A stretch of DNA of 12,036 nucleotides from Podochytrium sp. JEL0797 (GCA_027596195.1 JADGJG010000827.1:1-12036); one strand, 5' to 3'; shown: positions 1 through 8,909, counted from the first letter of the stretch. The notes: generated from the letters alone by a model not told the origin. A program made the numbers and translations.

Positions 1-23
1 CCCCTCCCCAAAAAAAAACTTAC

Positions 24-818
24 TCAACGGCTCCTGCGGGCTCAACCCCTCCCTACCAACACTCGCCGCCTTCGCCAAAGCATGCGGCAAACTCGGCGGA
101 ATCTCCTCAGCAGCATTCACAGGCGCCGCGCCAGCCGCACTGTTGCCCAACAAGCTCGAGAATCCGCTCTTCATGCTGCTCGCGTAGTTCATGGCCGTGT
201 CGGTCAAAGGCGGCTGGTAGTCGTAGTTTTTGCGCGTGTAGTTGACAGAGATTTTGAGAAAGTGTTCGTGGAGGGATTTGATGGCGTCGACTTGCTGTGG
301 AGCGGGCGGTGGTTAAACGATTGCATGGATGAAAGAGGGGGGAGGAAGGGTGAATGGGCCGAGAGATTCGTGGGGGGGTTCGACACCCTCTCCCTTGCGA
401 AAATCTACGAAGTGGCGGTGGTGTTGCTTGCATGATGGCTCCCGCCAACACCTTGCAGCAGAACCAAAGGGAAAACACGCAATACAATACATACAGCTTC
501 GAGATCCTTGTAAGCAGCGGGGAGTTCTGTGACATCGGCAACTTGGCCGGTGGCTTCCTTGGCGTACTGCGCGATTCGGAAAGAGGAGGTGATCATCGAC
601 GACAGAGAGTGGGGGAAATTGCGCGGAAAGGAGAGCATAAAGAAGGGCGAAAAGCGGTCAGTGAACGTAGCGAAGATCTCGCTCCCGTAAATTACGAGAT
701 CCAGCCAGAATGACACACAAACACACACACACACCTGAAGACCCTGCGAAAGGCCCTTAGCAGCCTGAGCCCCAAAGGGCTTGAGGTTGGACATGAAGCT
801 GGATGCGAAGTCGTTCAT
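24..818 (-). CDS. GVP36: Gvp36-like BAR-domain protein, 5' part only
   Basis: This is the N-terminal part of a membrane-curvature protein of the fungal Gvp36/BAR_2 family, which binds Golgi or vesicle membranes and acts in trafficking. Exons on the minus strand are 818-735, 566-495 and 294-24. The third ends at a GTAAGT donor (23-18), so the gene continues beyond the left edge. These give 142 residues. Residues 1-28 form a short amphipathic-looking N terminus (MNDFASSFMSNLKPFGAQAA). Residues 29-70 carry the family hallmark: GQVADVTELPAAYKDLEA followed by QVDAIKSLHEHF, then a tyrosine-rich YTRKNYDYQPP stretch. Introns are 168 nt (starting inside a GT microsatellite) and 200 nt (GTATGT donor). 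The start is the first ATG of this frame beside the BAR-like sequence. Family assignment rests on my recognition of the D-V-(S/T)-E-L-P and V-D-x-I-K pattern; the rest of the BAR domain lies outside the window. Confidence 0.83.
721..734 (-). repeat. (GT)7 microsatellite forming a 5' splice site
   Basis: Seven uninterrupted AC units on the plus strand (GT on the coding strand) begin exactly at the proposed intron 1 donor of the BAR gene. A broken extension runs on to about 713. Every unit offers a GT dinucleotide, so the exact donor depends on the preceding CTTCAG exon end. Confidence 0.85.
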
Positions 819-1227
819 GATTGTTTTTGGATGATTTTTCTTGAAGTGTGTTTGCCTCCCCTCCACTCCCCTCCCTCCCACGACCCTCCTGCATCTCTTT
901 TCCCCTCCCTCTTTCGAATTCTGCTCCACACACTGTCATCGCGTGCAACCAGAAAAAACCGCGTCCTTTCGACGCAGAACAAACACACCCACACCCTACC
1001 TCCATCCAATGCGGGCTCCCCCCGTATGGTTTTAATGGTCACTCAGTTGAAAGGGAGGGGGTATTGACTATATTTGCGTTAAAGGTGGTTCAGAGGGGAG
1101 CACCCCCTGGAAGCAATTTGGAAGAACGTCACGAAGAACGAACAAACCATTAAGTCACATTCACATGCTTTGATTACAATTTCCACCATCCTTGTCATTA
1201 AACACTGCCATTGAAATCGCCACCCCC
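819..1227. other. Intergenic region upstream of the BAR gene
   Basis: I see no gene in these 409 bases. On the minus strand they are the promoter and leader side of the BAR gene. The most visible feature is a long pyrimidine tract on the plus strand at about 846-915 (purine-rich on the transcribed-strand side), a common fungal core-promoter texture. Open frames crossing it in several frames are low-complexity artefacts. Confidence 0.5.
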
Positions 1228-1510
1228 TTTCCTTGATTAAAACTTCAAAAAATTTGGAAAATGGTCAAGCCCCAGTCTGCATCCCTCTGCCTCCCCATTG
1301 TATATGCGAGCCAGTCCGGTCCTGGCATTCATGGTGTCGCTCGCCTGGCTCACCACCACCACGACGCTGTGCCTTACTGACTCCCTTATTCGAAAATTGT
1401 TTCCGACTTAAGCCCAACCACACCTGCACCCCATTCTTGGACTCTCCGTCCTTTGGTGGTGTCTGCCACTCCCCAATCTTGAAATCTCCTGTCTTTGGTG
1501 GTGTACGCGT
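1228..1510 (+). pseudogene. Decayed 5' fragment of a paralogue of the secreted gene at 9261
   Basis: This stretch resembles the leader and first exon of the cysteine-rich secreted gene at 9261-11115. An ATG at 1304 opens a 35-codon frame whose signal peptide (MRASPVLAFMVSLAWL, then a Thr run and LCLTDS) parallels the intact copy's MRSNSILALLASVTSL...TLCSTDS. About 42 nt that encode several cysteines in the intact gene are missing. A stop (TAA, 1409-1411) then falls where the intact gene has Cys-Lys, and homology resumes in another frame as KPNHTC...SFGGVC. A CTTTGGTGGTGT block occurs twice (1451-1462 and 1493-1504), suggesting a small internal duplication. The upstream ATTAAAA...AAATTTGGAAAA also matches the 5' flank of the intact gene. 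The fragment lies just downstream of the minus-strand hydrolase gene. Deletion, frame shift and loss of all later exons make it a pseudogene. Confidence 0.8.
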
Positions 1511-1570
1511 TTCTTGTAAAATCACAAACCGCGGTTTCGCATTACGAGTTTACTCCTTCAGAAATCGCTT

Positions 1571-1576
1571 TTTATT
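1571..1576 (-). terminator. AATAAA-type polyadenylation signal of the hydrolase gene
   Basis: TTTATT on the plus strand reads AATAAA on the coding strand, about 22 nt after the stop codon of the YML020W-like gene. Position and sequence fit a cleavage and polyadenylation signal; use is inferred. Confidence 0.5.
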
Positions 1577-1597
1577 TTTCTTCTACAAACCAATACA

Positions 1598-3360
1598 CTA
1601 CAATTTACTCCGCAACGGCTCCAACCGATACTGCAACTCCTTGAGCGACTTGCCCGCCGGTTCCCACTGTATCCAAAAAAGAACAAGAAAAAAACGCGTC
1701 AATTCGCAATCCTAAGTCACGCAACCAAACCCCCAAAACCAAACAAACCTCATCAAACAACCGCATAACCTCCTCCAAATGCGGCCGCAACTCCCCATTC
1801 GCATACACCAACGGATCACTCACAATCTGCGCCATAATCCACGGAACCCAGTACGGATTCAACCTGCTCAACGGCGCCTTAAACTGCGTGTGATACACAG
1901 GATCCGCAGTGATCAAGAGATCCGAACTGGGGTTATCCCTGCTCGGTTCGAACGGGGGCGGCGGGTCTGTCACATGTGGGTGCAATGGAACAACCAAGTC
2001 GGCGGATTTTGTGGCGAGTAAAGACGCGGCGTTGAGGGGGTCGTATGGGTTGTGAGATGTGGGCGGTGGTGGAGCGGATTGGGAGAACCCGTTGGTGTAT
2101 TTCGTTTTGATGGTTTGGTAGCTGTATTGGACGGGAGGGCTGAGAGCCCATTGAAGGGCGAGAGTGTATGTGTCGAGCTCTTCGTAAACGGTGGAGTGGC
2201 CTTGCGTGCCAAACCCGTAGACAGAGCCCGCGAGGAATTCGGAGAGGTAGACGAGGAGACCTCGATCTGAGAGGCCGGCATTCTTGTTGAATTGATGTTT
2301 AAGGATCTTGTAAAATGCGGAGCGAGAATCTCGAAAAGCAGTCTCAAACTCACCCGCAACCTTAATGCAAACACAACCAAATGAGACAAGAAATCTGGCG
2401 TGTAATCCGACCCTTCGATATGCACCGCGCGATAAATCGACGGATGGTTGAACGCGTGGAGTGTCGCCGAATAAAGGGGCACCACCTGATCATACCAAGA
2501 CCCCACACAACAGATCCGGATTCCAGCATTCAAGACCTGCGAAATAGCAGCATGATATCGTCGCGTAATGGACGACGTGGGGTCATTGAATTCAAACAGC
2601 TGCCGCGCAGCGTCACCTTCGACTTGTTGGACAACGAAATTCGATTTGAGATGCGGGAAGGGTCCATGTGATATTCCAGCCATGAGGAGAATGCAGACTT
2701 TCTGTCAATTTCTAATCAGACGAAATGACGAGATCTCTTTCCGAACCTGGCGCGACAAGTCGATGAATCCCTCTCGAACCAAACGCGCAAACAGAATCAC
2801 CGAGACAGGTGATCCCTGTGAATGCGCAGCAACCATAATCACGTCAGCACCCTTGAGGGCTTTCGCAAATCCCGTTTCGGGCTTCATGATCAAGGCGTAC
2901 AATTTGTCGACGCGGTCCTCGACTTTTCCGTGTGCCTCCAGCACGATGGAGTCGATTGCGGAGGGAGCCAGGTTGATGTTGTGATTGAGCAGGAAGTAAT
3001 TGCGCACGGCTTGCTCCATCTTTTCGGCGAATTTGCTCGAGGTGCCCGTGGGTCTTCCAGTGACGGCATTGCGGATGAGCCAGCCAGGGAACCTTAACAA
3101 AGGGATGAATAATAGGAGAAGAATAAAGCAGTAAGGTACCAGCCATGCACGCCCACAACCGCCACCTTGCGTGGCACCTTTGCTGGACCCAGCATCATTG
3201 CCGCCAGCGAATCAATGGCCACAGCAGTGGCAGTGCGGGCGACGCCCTGGGTCTTTGACAAGATGGGTTTCTTTCCGCGCAGGGCAGACACGGCCCACTG
3301 CCAAGCGGAGGAGTGTGTCTGGGGATTAAACGTGGGAAGCACAAGGTTTGGCCGGGACAT
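1598..3360 (-). CDS. YML020W-like alpha/beta-hydrolase family protein
   Basis: A 505-residue protein of the fungal family typified by yeast YML020W, a predicted alpha/beta-hydrolase whose substrate I cannot name. Minus-strand exons are 3360-3140, 3092-2747, 2701-2354, 2282-1749 and 1666-1598; introns are 47, 45, 71 and 82 nt and every junction keeps frame. Residues 64-78 (KVAVVGVHGWFPGW) form the strand and oxyanion-type HGW loop. A-H-S-Q-G at 163-167 is the nucleophile elbow, with Ser165 the likely catalytic serine. Asp260 (GSWYDQVVP) and His334 (TQGHSTVYE) are triad candidates. A PTGTSSKF motif (88-95) and the tail WEPAGKSLKELQYRLEPLRSKL (484-505) are typical of this family as I know it. 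A proline-rich insert lies around 375-405. The start at 3360 has an A-rich context and sits 36 bp from the divergent WD40 gene. Many relatives are longer at the N terminus, but there is little room for that here. No signal peptide or membrane segment is evident. Confidence 0.87.
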
Positions 3361-3396
3361 GTTTTTTTTGTTCCTTTTGATGAGTCATCAAAAAAG
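3361..3396. promoter_or_regulatory. 36-bp divergent promoter with Gcn4/AP-1-type palindrome
   Basis: The whole gap between the start codons of the minus-strand hydrolase (3360) and the plus-strand WD40 gene (3397) is 36 bp. It contains a 19-bp odd-centred palindrome, TTTTGATGAGTCATCAAAA, at 3375-3393. Its core, ATGAGTCAT, matches the consensus for Gcn4/AP-1 bZIP dimers. A T-run (3362-3369) on the other side gives the minus-strand start an A-rich leader. Binding is inferred from the motif; the sequence and spacing are directly visible. Confidence 0.7.
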
Positions 3397-4714
3397 ATGT
3401 TCACAAAAAGGCACTCCTCTCACTCCGCATTCCACTCCCCTTCCGAGTTCTACTTCAGCAGTGCCCAGTGGAGCCCTGATGGCTCGTGTCTTCTGACCTA
3501 TGACTCTCACCGCACACTGCGCCTGTTCAACACTCCGCCTGGTCTGTTTGAACCAGCACAACCCCCCCTCGAATCGCTGCCCCCCGAAGTCCTCGCACTT
3601 CCCCGCCATGATCCCGTGTACTCTGCTGCCTGGTTCCCTCTGATGCACTCGCAGCACCGCGCAACGTGCTGCTTTGCCGTGGCCACGCGCGACCATCCGC
3701 TGCTTCTCCTGGATGCCTACGACGGCAGCGTGCGGGCCTCGTACACCGGTGTGTGCTTCTTTTCCTAGCTTCGTTCTGCCCTTCTCTAGTGCATTCCTGA
3801 AATTCGTTTCTGTAGCCATCGCCGATGGCGACGTGACCACAGCCCCACACAGCACCACGTTCTCCCCAACAGGCTCACACCTCTACGGCGGCATGCTCAA
3901 CAAAATCGCCGTTTTCGACGTCTCCATCCAAGGAACCCACCCCGTCTCCTACATCGCCACCACCCCAACCCGCAAATCCGCACACGGCCAAAAAGGAATC
4001 CTCTCCCACATCCACACCTCCCCCTCCCACCCCTCCCTCCTCCTCACCGGCAGCTTCAACCGCAACTTTTGCATCTACGACACGACCTGCGCAGAACCCG
4101 TCTCCCTCGTGACCGGTCTCATAGGCACCGGCGTGACCCAAGTCGAATTTGGGATCCGCGACCCGAACCTCGTGCTCATCTCCTCCCGCAAATCCACCAC
4201 CCTCCAACTCTTTGACATGCGATACCTGTCCGAATCCGTCGTCGAACCTGTCTTTGAACTCTCCCGCAACGCATACACGAACCAACGCGTCGGGTTCTCT
4301 CAATCCCCGTGTGGAAGATTCCTCCTTTCCGGAGACGCTGACGGAAACGTGCTCACTTTTGATCTCTCTGACGGCAGTCTCATTTCCACCACACACGTGA
4401 GCGACGAAACGGTGGGCGGGGTCGCAGTGCATCCGTATTACGCGATGGCAGAAGCAACGACAATCACAGCAGTGTCGGGGGATGGATCTGGAACAGTCAA
4501 GGATGCTCCACCGGCGTCATCATCCCACGAACCACCTCCGAAAATGACCTATTGGGTCGCCGCATGTTCGGGAGAACGGAGGGAGATTCGGGTCCGACAG
4601 CCGTACGATTCCTCCACCTCCTCAGATAGCGACTCGAGTGACGAAGAAACGCGTGGAATCAAGCGGACAACTGGCACACATGCCGAAATCAATCTGTTCC
4701 AATTCGTGCAATAA
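3397..4714 (+). CDS. WRAP53: WD40 protein of the WRAP53/TCAB1 family
   Basis: A 416-residue WD40-repeat protein. In animals this family binds CAB boxes of Cajal-body RNAs and telomerase RNA and helps assemble and localise these RNPs; yeast Swt21 is a distant relative. Exons are 3397-3748 and 3816-4714, with a 67-nt phase-1 intron. Family marks in order are FSSAQWSPDGSCLLTYDSHR (about 20-39), HDPVYSAAWFPLM (71-83), ATRDHPLLLLDAYDGSVRAS (about 96-115), FSPTGSHLYGGMLNKIAVFD after the intron, GQKGILSHIHTSP, and TNQRVGFSQSPCGRFLLSGD. These match the blade order I know from TCAB1. The long N terminus of the animal protein is absent. Near the C terminus is an acidic Ser/Asp stretch (SSTSSDSDSSDEET) suited to casein kinase 2-type phosphorylation. 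An in-frame ATG at 3313 could add 28 residues but would overlap the opposite gene's first exon; 3397 has the better context and leaves a promoter. Confidence 0.87.
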
Positions 4715-4720
4715 AATAAA
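4715..4720 (+). terminator. AATAAA directly after the WD40 stop codon
   Basis: AATAAA follows the TAA at 4712-4714 with no gap. It is the only such signal in the 35-bp space before the stop codon of the convergent PITH gene, so cleavage probably falls near or inside that gene's 3' end. Confidence 0.5.
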
Positions 4721-4749
4721 TCTGCCGTTATCCTCCTCACATTTTGCAC

Positions 4750-5801
4750 TTATTGAATTCCACTTGCACCCCCCATTTCCTCCTTGACTCCCGGAATCGC
4801 CACATGATCGGCCGGGTTCGCTGCCGCCTCATAAATCGTAATCACAGGATCTCTGTTCACTTTCGTCCACTCGCCCTTCAATCCAATGTACAGCAGCGTC
4901 GTGACTTCGTCGTTGGTTACATTCGAAGGGAAGAAGAGAGTGAGATTGCGCAGGGATCCGAATTTGACGAGTTTGGTGGGATATTCGGGGATTCTGGGAT
5001 ACAAAGGAGAAAAATAGGATTCAGAAAAGAGTCGCGTGACAGAGTTTTCGAAGGTTCCGGAAAGGGTGTTTCGTTCAGAAACCACGCGCGCAATTGGGTT
5101 CGGGTTTTCGAAAACGCAAAAAAAGGCTTACTCGTTTCCTGGATTCAACAGCGTATCCACGAGCTCCCATTCCTGGTCAGGCGGGTTCACGGATTCAACT
5201 GTCGAGAAGTCAATGTCTTCACGGTTGATGTATCTGCAAAAGGAGTCATTTTGCGTCCACTTCGAATCAATCTGCTCACGCTTTCATGTGTGATGGAGCA
5301 TGTTCGCCAAGACCGCGGATAGCAATGGATTTGAGCTTAACAAGGCCCGTGAATCTGGTGAAGGGACCACCGCGTGATGAGTAATCGCACAAACCTCAAA
5401 ACGGAACTCACGGAATGAAAATAATCAGCTGCTCATCCGCATCCGTTTCGACACCCTGCACAACAAAGAATTAAAAACTAAAATCAAATCAAAAGCAAAA
5501 AGCACCCCCACATTGGTCTCGTCAAACCGATCCGCCCACGGCTTGAAAATCTTCTTGGCCGAGCCAGGAACCGCCTCGTTGAACGTGCGGATGTTGTCGA
5601 TATCAATGTGTTTGTACAGCGAGTATTCGTCACCACTGGGGGGGTATTAAAGGGTGGTTGGCAATCAGAGGTTCATGGCGCAGTCTTCCCCTTCGAAGCA
5701 AAACAAACAAACCGGTCCGGTCCATCATGGTCGTGATCGTGATCATGGTCGTGGTCGTGGCTCTCGTGGCCGCAAGGGCCGGAATGGTCGTGGTCACTCA
5801 T
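4750..5801 (-). CDS. PITHD1: PITH-domain protein (PITHD1 family)
   Basis: A 225-residue protein dominated by a PITH domain, the module found at the C terminus of thioredoxin-like TXNL1 (proteasome-interacting) and on its own in PITHD1. Minus-strand exons are 5801-5713, 5635-5512, 5455-5412, 5354-5280, 5233-5132 and 4993-4750; introns are 77, 56, 57, 46 and 138 nt, and all junctions are in frame. Residues 12-26 are an alternating His/Asp run after GPCGHES, a possible metal-binding tail. The PITH core follows: YSLYKHIDIDNIRTFNEAVP, FKPWADRFDETNGVETDADE, FIPFTGLVKLKSIAIRG, YINREDIDFSTVE, FFPSNVTNDEVTTLLYIGLKG and YEAAANPADH. Length is close to the roughly 210 residues of PITHD1. No catalytic CxxC thioredoxin motif is present. 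It is convergent with the WD40 gene and divergent from the gene at 6179. Confidence 0.93.
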
Positions 5802-6178
5802 CGAAGCTGGCTTTTGGAAAATGCGTTTTTTTAGACGGTACTCCGAGGAAGGGAGGGTCCTGCCCTTGCCACCAACGAAAAAAAATGATGTGAAACACTA
5901 GTTATGGTTTTAAACCTGATCTCAAAATATACTGTATAATTCACCGATGCCGAATATGCACTCGATGCTGCCAAATTCACAAGATTGACCAACTCTCTGA
6001 AAAATGGAGCAATCCACCTCTTTTGCCCGTGATAAGTTCCATTTAATTACAAGAGTATAAAGGCGAAATCCCGATATGGTACGATCATTTCGGTTGCTAG
6101 GAGCTAATTAAATCAGTCACGTGACCCATCTCCCTCTTCCAATTACACTCTCCCTGAACGCATCGCCATCTTGCCGGA
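5802..6178. promoter_or_regulatory. Divergent intergenic region between PITH gene and gene at 6179
   Basis: These 377 bases serve as 5' flank for both neighbours. For the plus-strand gene there is TATAAA at 6056-6061 (about 118 nt before the ATG) and a perfect 10-bp palindrome GTCACGTGAC at 6116-6125. The latter has the CACGTG E-box core bound by bHLH factors such as Cbf1 or USF. A pyrimidine-rich leader follows. The part nearest the PITH gene shows no motif I can name. Roles are inferred from position. Confidence 0.5.
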
Positions 6179-8871
6179 ATGAGTACCAAAGCTGAATATA
6201 GCTTGACCGAAGACTTCCTTACGGGAAATGACAACAAGCCCATTAAGATCCAATGTGTCGAAGTTTTCCCAATTGCAGCCAGTCTGTACGATCAAAAAGT
6301 CGTATTTCAACAGTATTTCTAACTATGAAAACCATCAGCTCGGGCCCCAAGAGGGGGCAGAGGGTGTACCTGCTCTCTAGACTGTACAAGCTCTGGAATG
6401 TCAAACTCGACGGCCTTCCAAACAGTCTCAATATCCACGACGAAGACATTTTTCAACACGTGTGTTCACGTTCCAGAGAATCTAAGATCTGAATTCAAGA
6501 ATAATCAATTGTGGAAGGTTGCCACTTTCGAAGGCCTTCGATTGATTTTCGGGTTGGACCGTAGACTGCCATTTTTACGCGCGCTGGTCGGATTTCCATC
6601 TCTGAACTATTTATCGTGTCAAAAACTCCTGGACCAATTTGGACAAGTCGGCGTCAAACATTGGCACAGTTCAGTATTTGCAGTGATTGGCCGGGTGGGA
6701 CACATGCTGAATCTTTTTGCGCAGGGTTCTTGGTGACGCCGATGAAGGAAACCGACGATACTTACGCCGTTCTTCGCCAGCGCGCAGAAACGGCTGAAAG
6801 AAAAGTGAAGGCTTATGAGGATGCTGTCGGTTCCCTCAGAGGCGACTTTGAGGAGATTGCCAGCAGTCGATCGCGTTTGGACATGCGTACTCCAGTCGAG
6901 CTCATGTTAACTGCCCGCCAAATGTCTGAGACCCTCAAGGTGTTGAGATCCGATAACCACAGACTGAAGACGCTACTGGAGCAGCCTGGATTGAAGTATA
7001 TTGTGTGCAACTACGAGATTTACAGCAAGAAAAGCGACCCCAAACGGAACCTGCTCCTGGCAATCGTGGAGGCCTTTTGCATGGACCATTACACGCCTGA
7101 CTTGTTCTACCATTCAGCCTATACTCAGTTCCATATGCACACGTAAGGACAAAGGAAACTTTTATGTTTTTTAACTGCTAATTCTGTTCCACGCTGCGCG
7201 CAGATTGTCAAACATTACTGGGGCTGCAGCCGCCAACCTTTATTCCCCTCAAGAAAAGCTTTTTTTGCTCTCGCTCATGCACGAGGTGATAGTATGGCGC
7301 TGCTCCATGGAAATGGTTTTGTGAAGCCAGACCAGTCTCCCTTCCCAAATCAGTCTCCTGTCCATTTTGAAGGAAACTTTCTGATTCCTACCGTTCGCAC
7401 CTGCCAGAAATTGATTGAAAAAACGCGTGATAGTGACCGCACGCATTATTTGGACTCTGAGAAGGTCCGGTTGATTGTAGAGCGGCAGGTGGATTTCCAA
7501 AAGATGTTGGACCCACAGGAGATTGCGCTTGGAGTCATTTTTGCAATTGACGAAATGTCGGTTGGCCAGGTGAGGGGAGTTGTTGGAGCAGATTGGAAGA
7601 GTGGTTCTTTTGTTGGGGCTCCCAACATGCACAACCAAACAAGCATGAAGGCACTTGTTAACGTAAGAATTTTGCCTTTGAATTTTCTGAATTCTGTTAA
7701 CACCACTGGCAGGAGAAAATGAGAATCGTTGGTACCGCGTTGGACTTGAGAAAAGCTCTCGAAACTCGTGGATTGTTTTTCTACCGTGAAAGTGCTGCTT
7801 CCCTACGCGATGCACTGTTCGAAATCGTCAACAAGCAACTTCCTGACGCACTGCACGAAGCAAACTCGCGTCTCTGTAACGTGAAAACCAAGCTTGAATC
7901 CATCCAGGGTACAATCGAGAAGCAAAAATGTCTCGTGAAACGTCCTACTCCTAATCAGCTCGGAGCTGAATTGGCTCGGAGGAATCAAGTAAAAAAGTTT
8001 CGCTTATTGTTGCGGTGTTTTCTGATCGCTTTCTTTTCAGGTTGAACACATTGTGGATAAGATTCGGCAGGGCCACAAAATGTCAGCTCTTGTGCTTGTT
8101 CTGTTGATCCAGCTGGACGGCGAAATCCGCCATCTTCGGCAGGATGACTTGCTCGCGTTCATCGACATGAGCGAGCTCCCGAGGGATTTTCGGATGCTTC
8201 TCGGACGTGTCATTGTTTGGGCTGCAAGAGTCGAAGTCGAGCTGTTTGCTGCGAGTATTCCTCCTGCAGCGTATCTCCAGACTCTCACCGCCACGGATAC
8301 TCAAAACATGAGATCGGACCTTCTTGCCTGTTCTGGAATTTCTGCCGCGACACAAGAAGGGACTCGGGCCACGATTCTCGAAGGAATGAAGGCAATGCAC
8401 GCGGCCAATCCATCAGGACCCCCTGTACTTGGTCTTGTTTCTGATGGTGGCAACGTTTCAGTGTTGGACAAGCCCTTCGAGGACGGTGTTTGCACTTCGT
8501 TTCGCGCACTCTACAACGAGTCACAGGCTCAAACGACATCCGAAATCACTTCTCTTGGCAAGATCGACTCTCTCGATACATTGGCCACCTTTATGAGTCT
8601 GGCAATTTCTACGACGCGCATTCCACAGTATTTTAAGTGCGCTTTAGCTGGGCAATCTCTTCTCCCTCCACCCCTCTACCATATCCTTGAGTTGCTTTGC
8701 AAACAGACGCCATTCTGTGAACCGCGTCCTCGCGTCAAGGCTGCCAAGCGCACCAATTCGACGGCCCTCAAGAATTTGAAGAAGGATTTCCTGCGCGCAA
8801 GTTACTGTCCGCGATTGCGGAAACGCGTCGTCCACCAATGTGGATTCAGCGATGCAGATTCGAAGACATGA
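6179..8871 (+). CDS. Unrecognised large protein with coiled coil; possible transposase-derived gene
   Basis: I do not recognise this gene. My best model is 774 residues in eight exons: 6179-6301, 6361-6459, 6500-6668, 6725-7142, 7204-7285, 7336-7662, 7713-7988 and 8041-8871. The joins at 7142/7204, 7662/7713 and 7988/8041 have clear GTAAGR or GTAAAA donors, pyrimidine tracts and branch-like sequences. The first three joins and 7285/7336 are uncertain by several bases (alternative acceptors 6352 and 6518, alternative donor 7292). Residues about 137-215 look like a coiled coil (RQRAETAERKVKAYED onward, Leu-rich heptads). Residues 364-386 (VIFAIDEMSVGQVRG, then WKSGSFVG) recall the first-Asp strand of RNase H-fold transposases, and VLGLVSDGGN (627-636, Asp633) could be the second; the 264-residue spacing is long. 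The C terminus is basic. No signal peptide is seen. The intact frame across many introns argues that it is expressed rather than decayed. A second gene starting at the Met at 6742 is possible. Confidence 0.6.
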
Positions 8872-8909
8872 TGCGGGTGGTGAGAAATGTTGGATTTTCT
8901 GAATGCAAG
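8814..8909 (+). repeat. Direct repeat, copy A (3' end of gene at 6179)
   Basis: This copy covers the last 58 coding bases of the unrecognised gene, including its TGA, and about 38 bases of 3' flank. It aligns with 8988-9086, sharing ATTGCGGAA, GGATTCA, CGATGCAGATTCG and, at the far end, ATGCAAG. Confidence 0.7.

Noticed and set aside
354..713. Plus-strand open frames over the BAR gene introns
   Set aside because: They oppose introns and exons of the BAR gene and have no family signal.
3313..3396. In-frame upstream ATG extending the WD40 protein by 28 residues
   Set aside because: It would place the start inside the first exon of the opposite gene and swallow the palindromic promoter; the family match begins only after 3397.
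3875..4432. 185-codon minus-strand open frame
   Set aside because: Antisense shadow of the second exon of the WD40 gene; the Gly/Val/Asp-rich composition reflects the opposite strand's codons.
4744..5322. 192-codon plus-strand open frame
   Set aside because: It is antisense to the PITH-domain exons, whose splice-joined protein is clearly recognisable; the plus frame has no family resemblance.
5654..5893. Plus-strand frame resembling an RG/RGG-rich RNA-binding protein
   Set aside because: The Arg/Gly/His pattern arises from reading the opposite strand of the His/Asp codon run at the start of the PITH gene.
5940..6032. 30-codon protein-like stretch FTDAEYALDAAKFTRLTNSL with a stop on both sides
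   Set aside because: It looks coding-like and might be a decayed exon, but it is too short, has no clear splice sites and matches nothing I can name.
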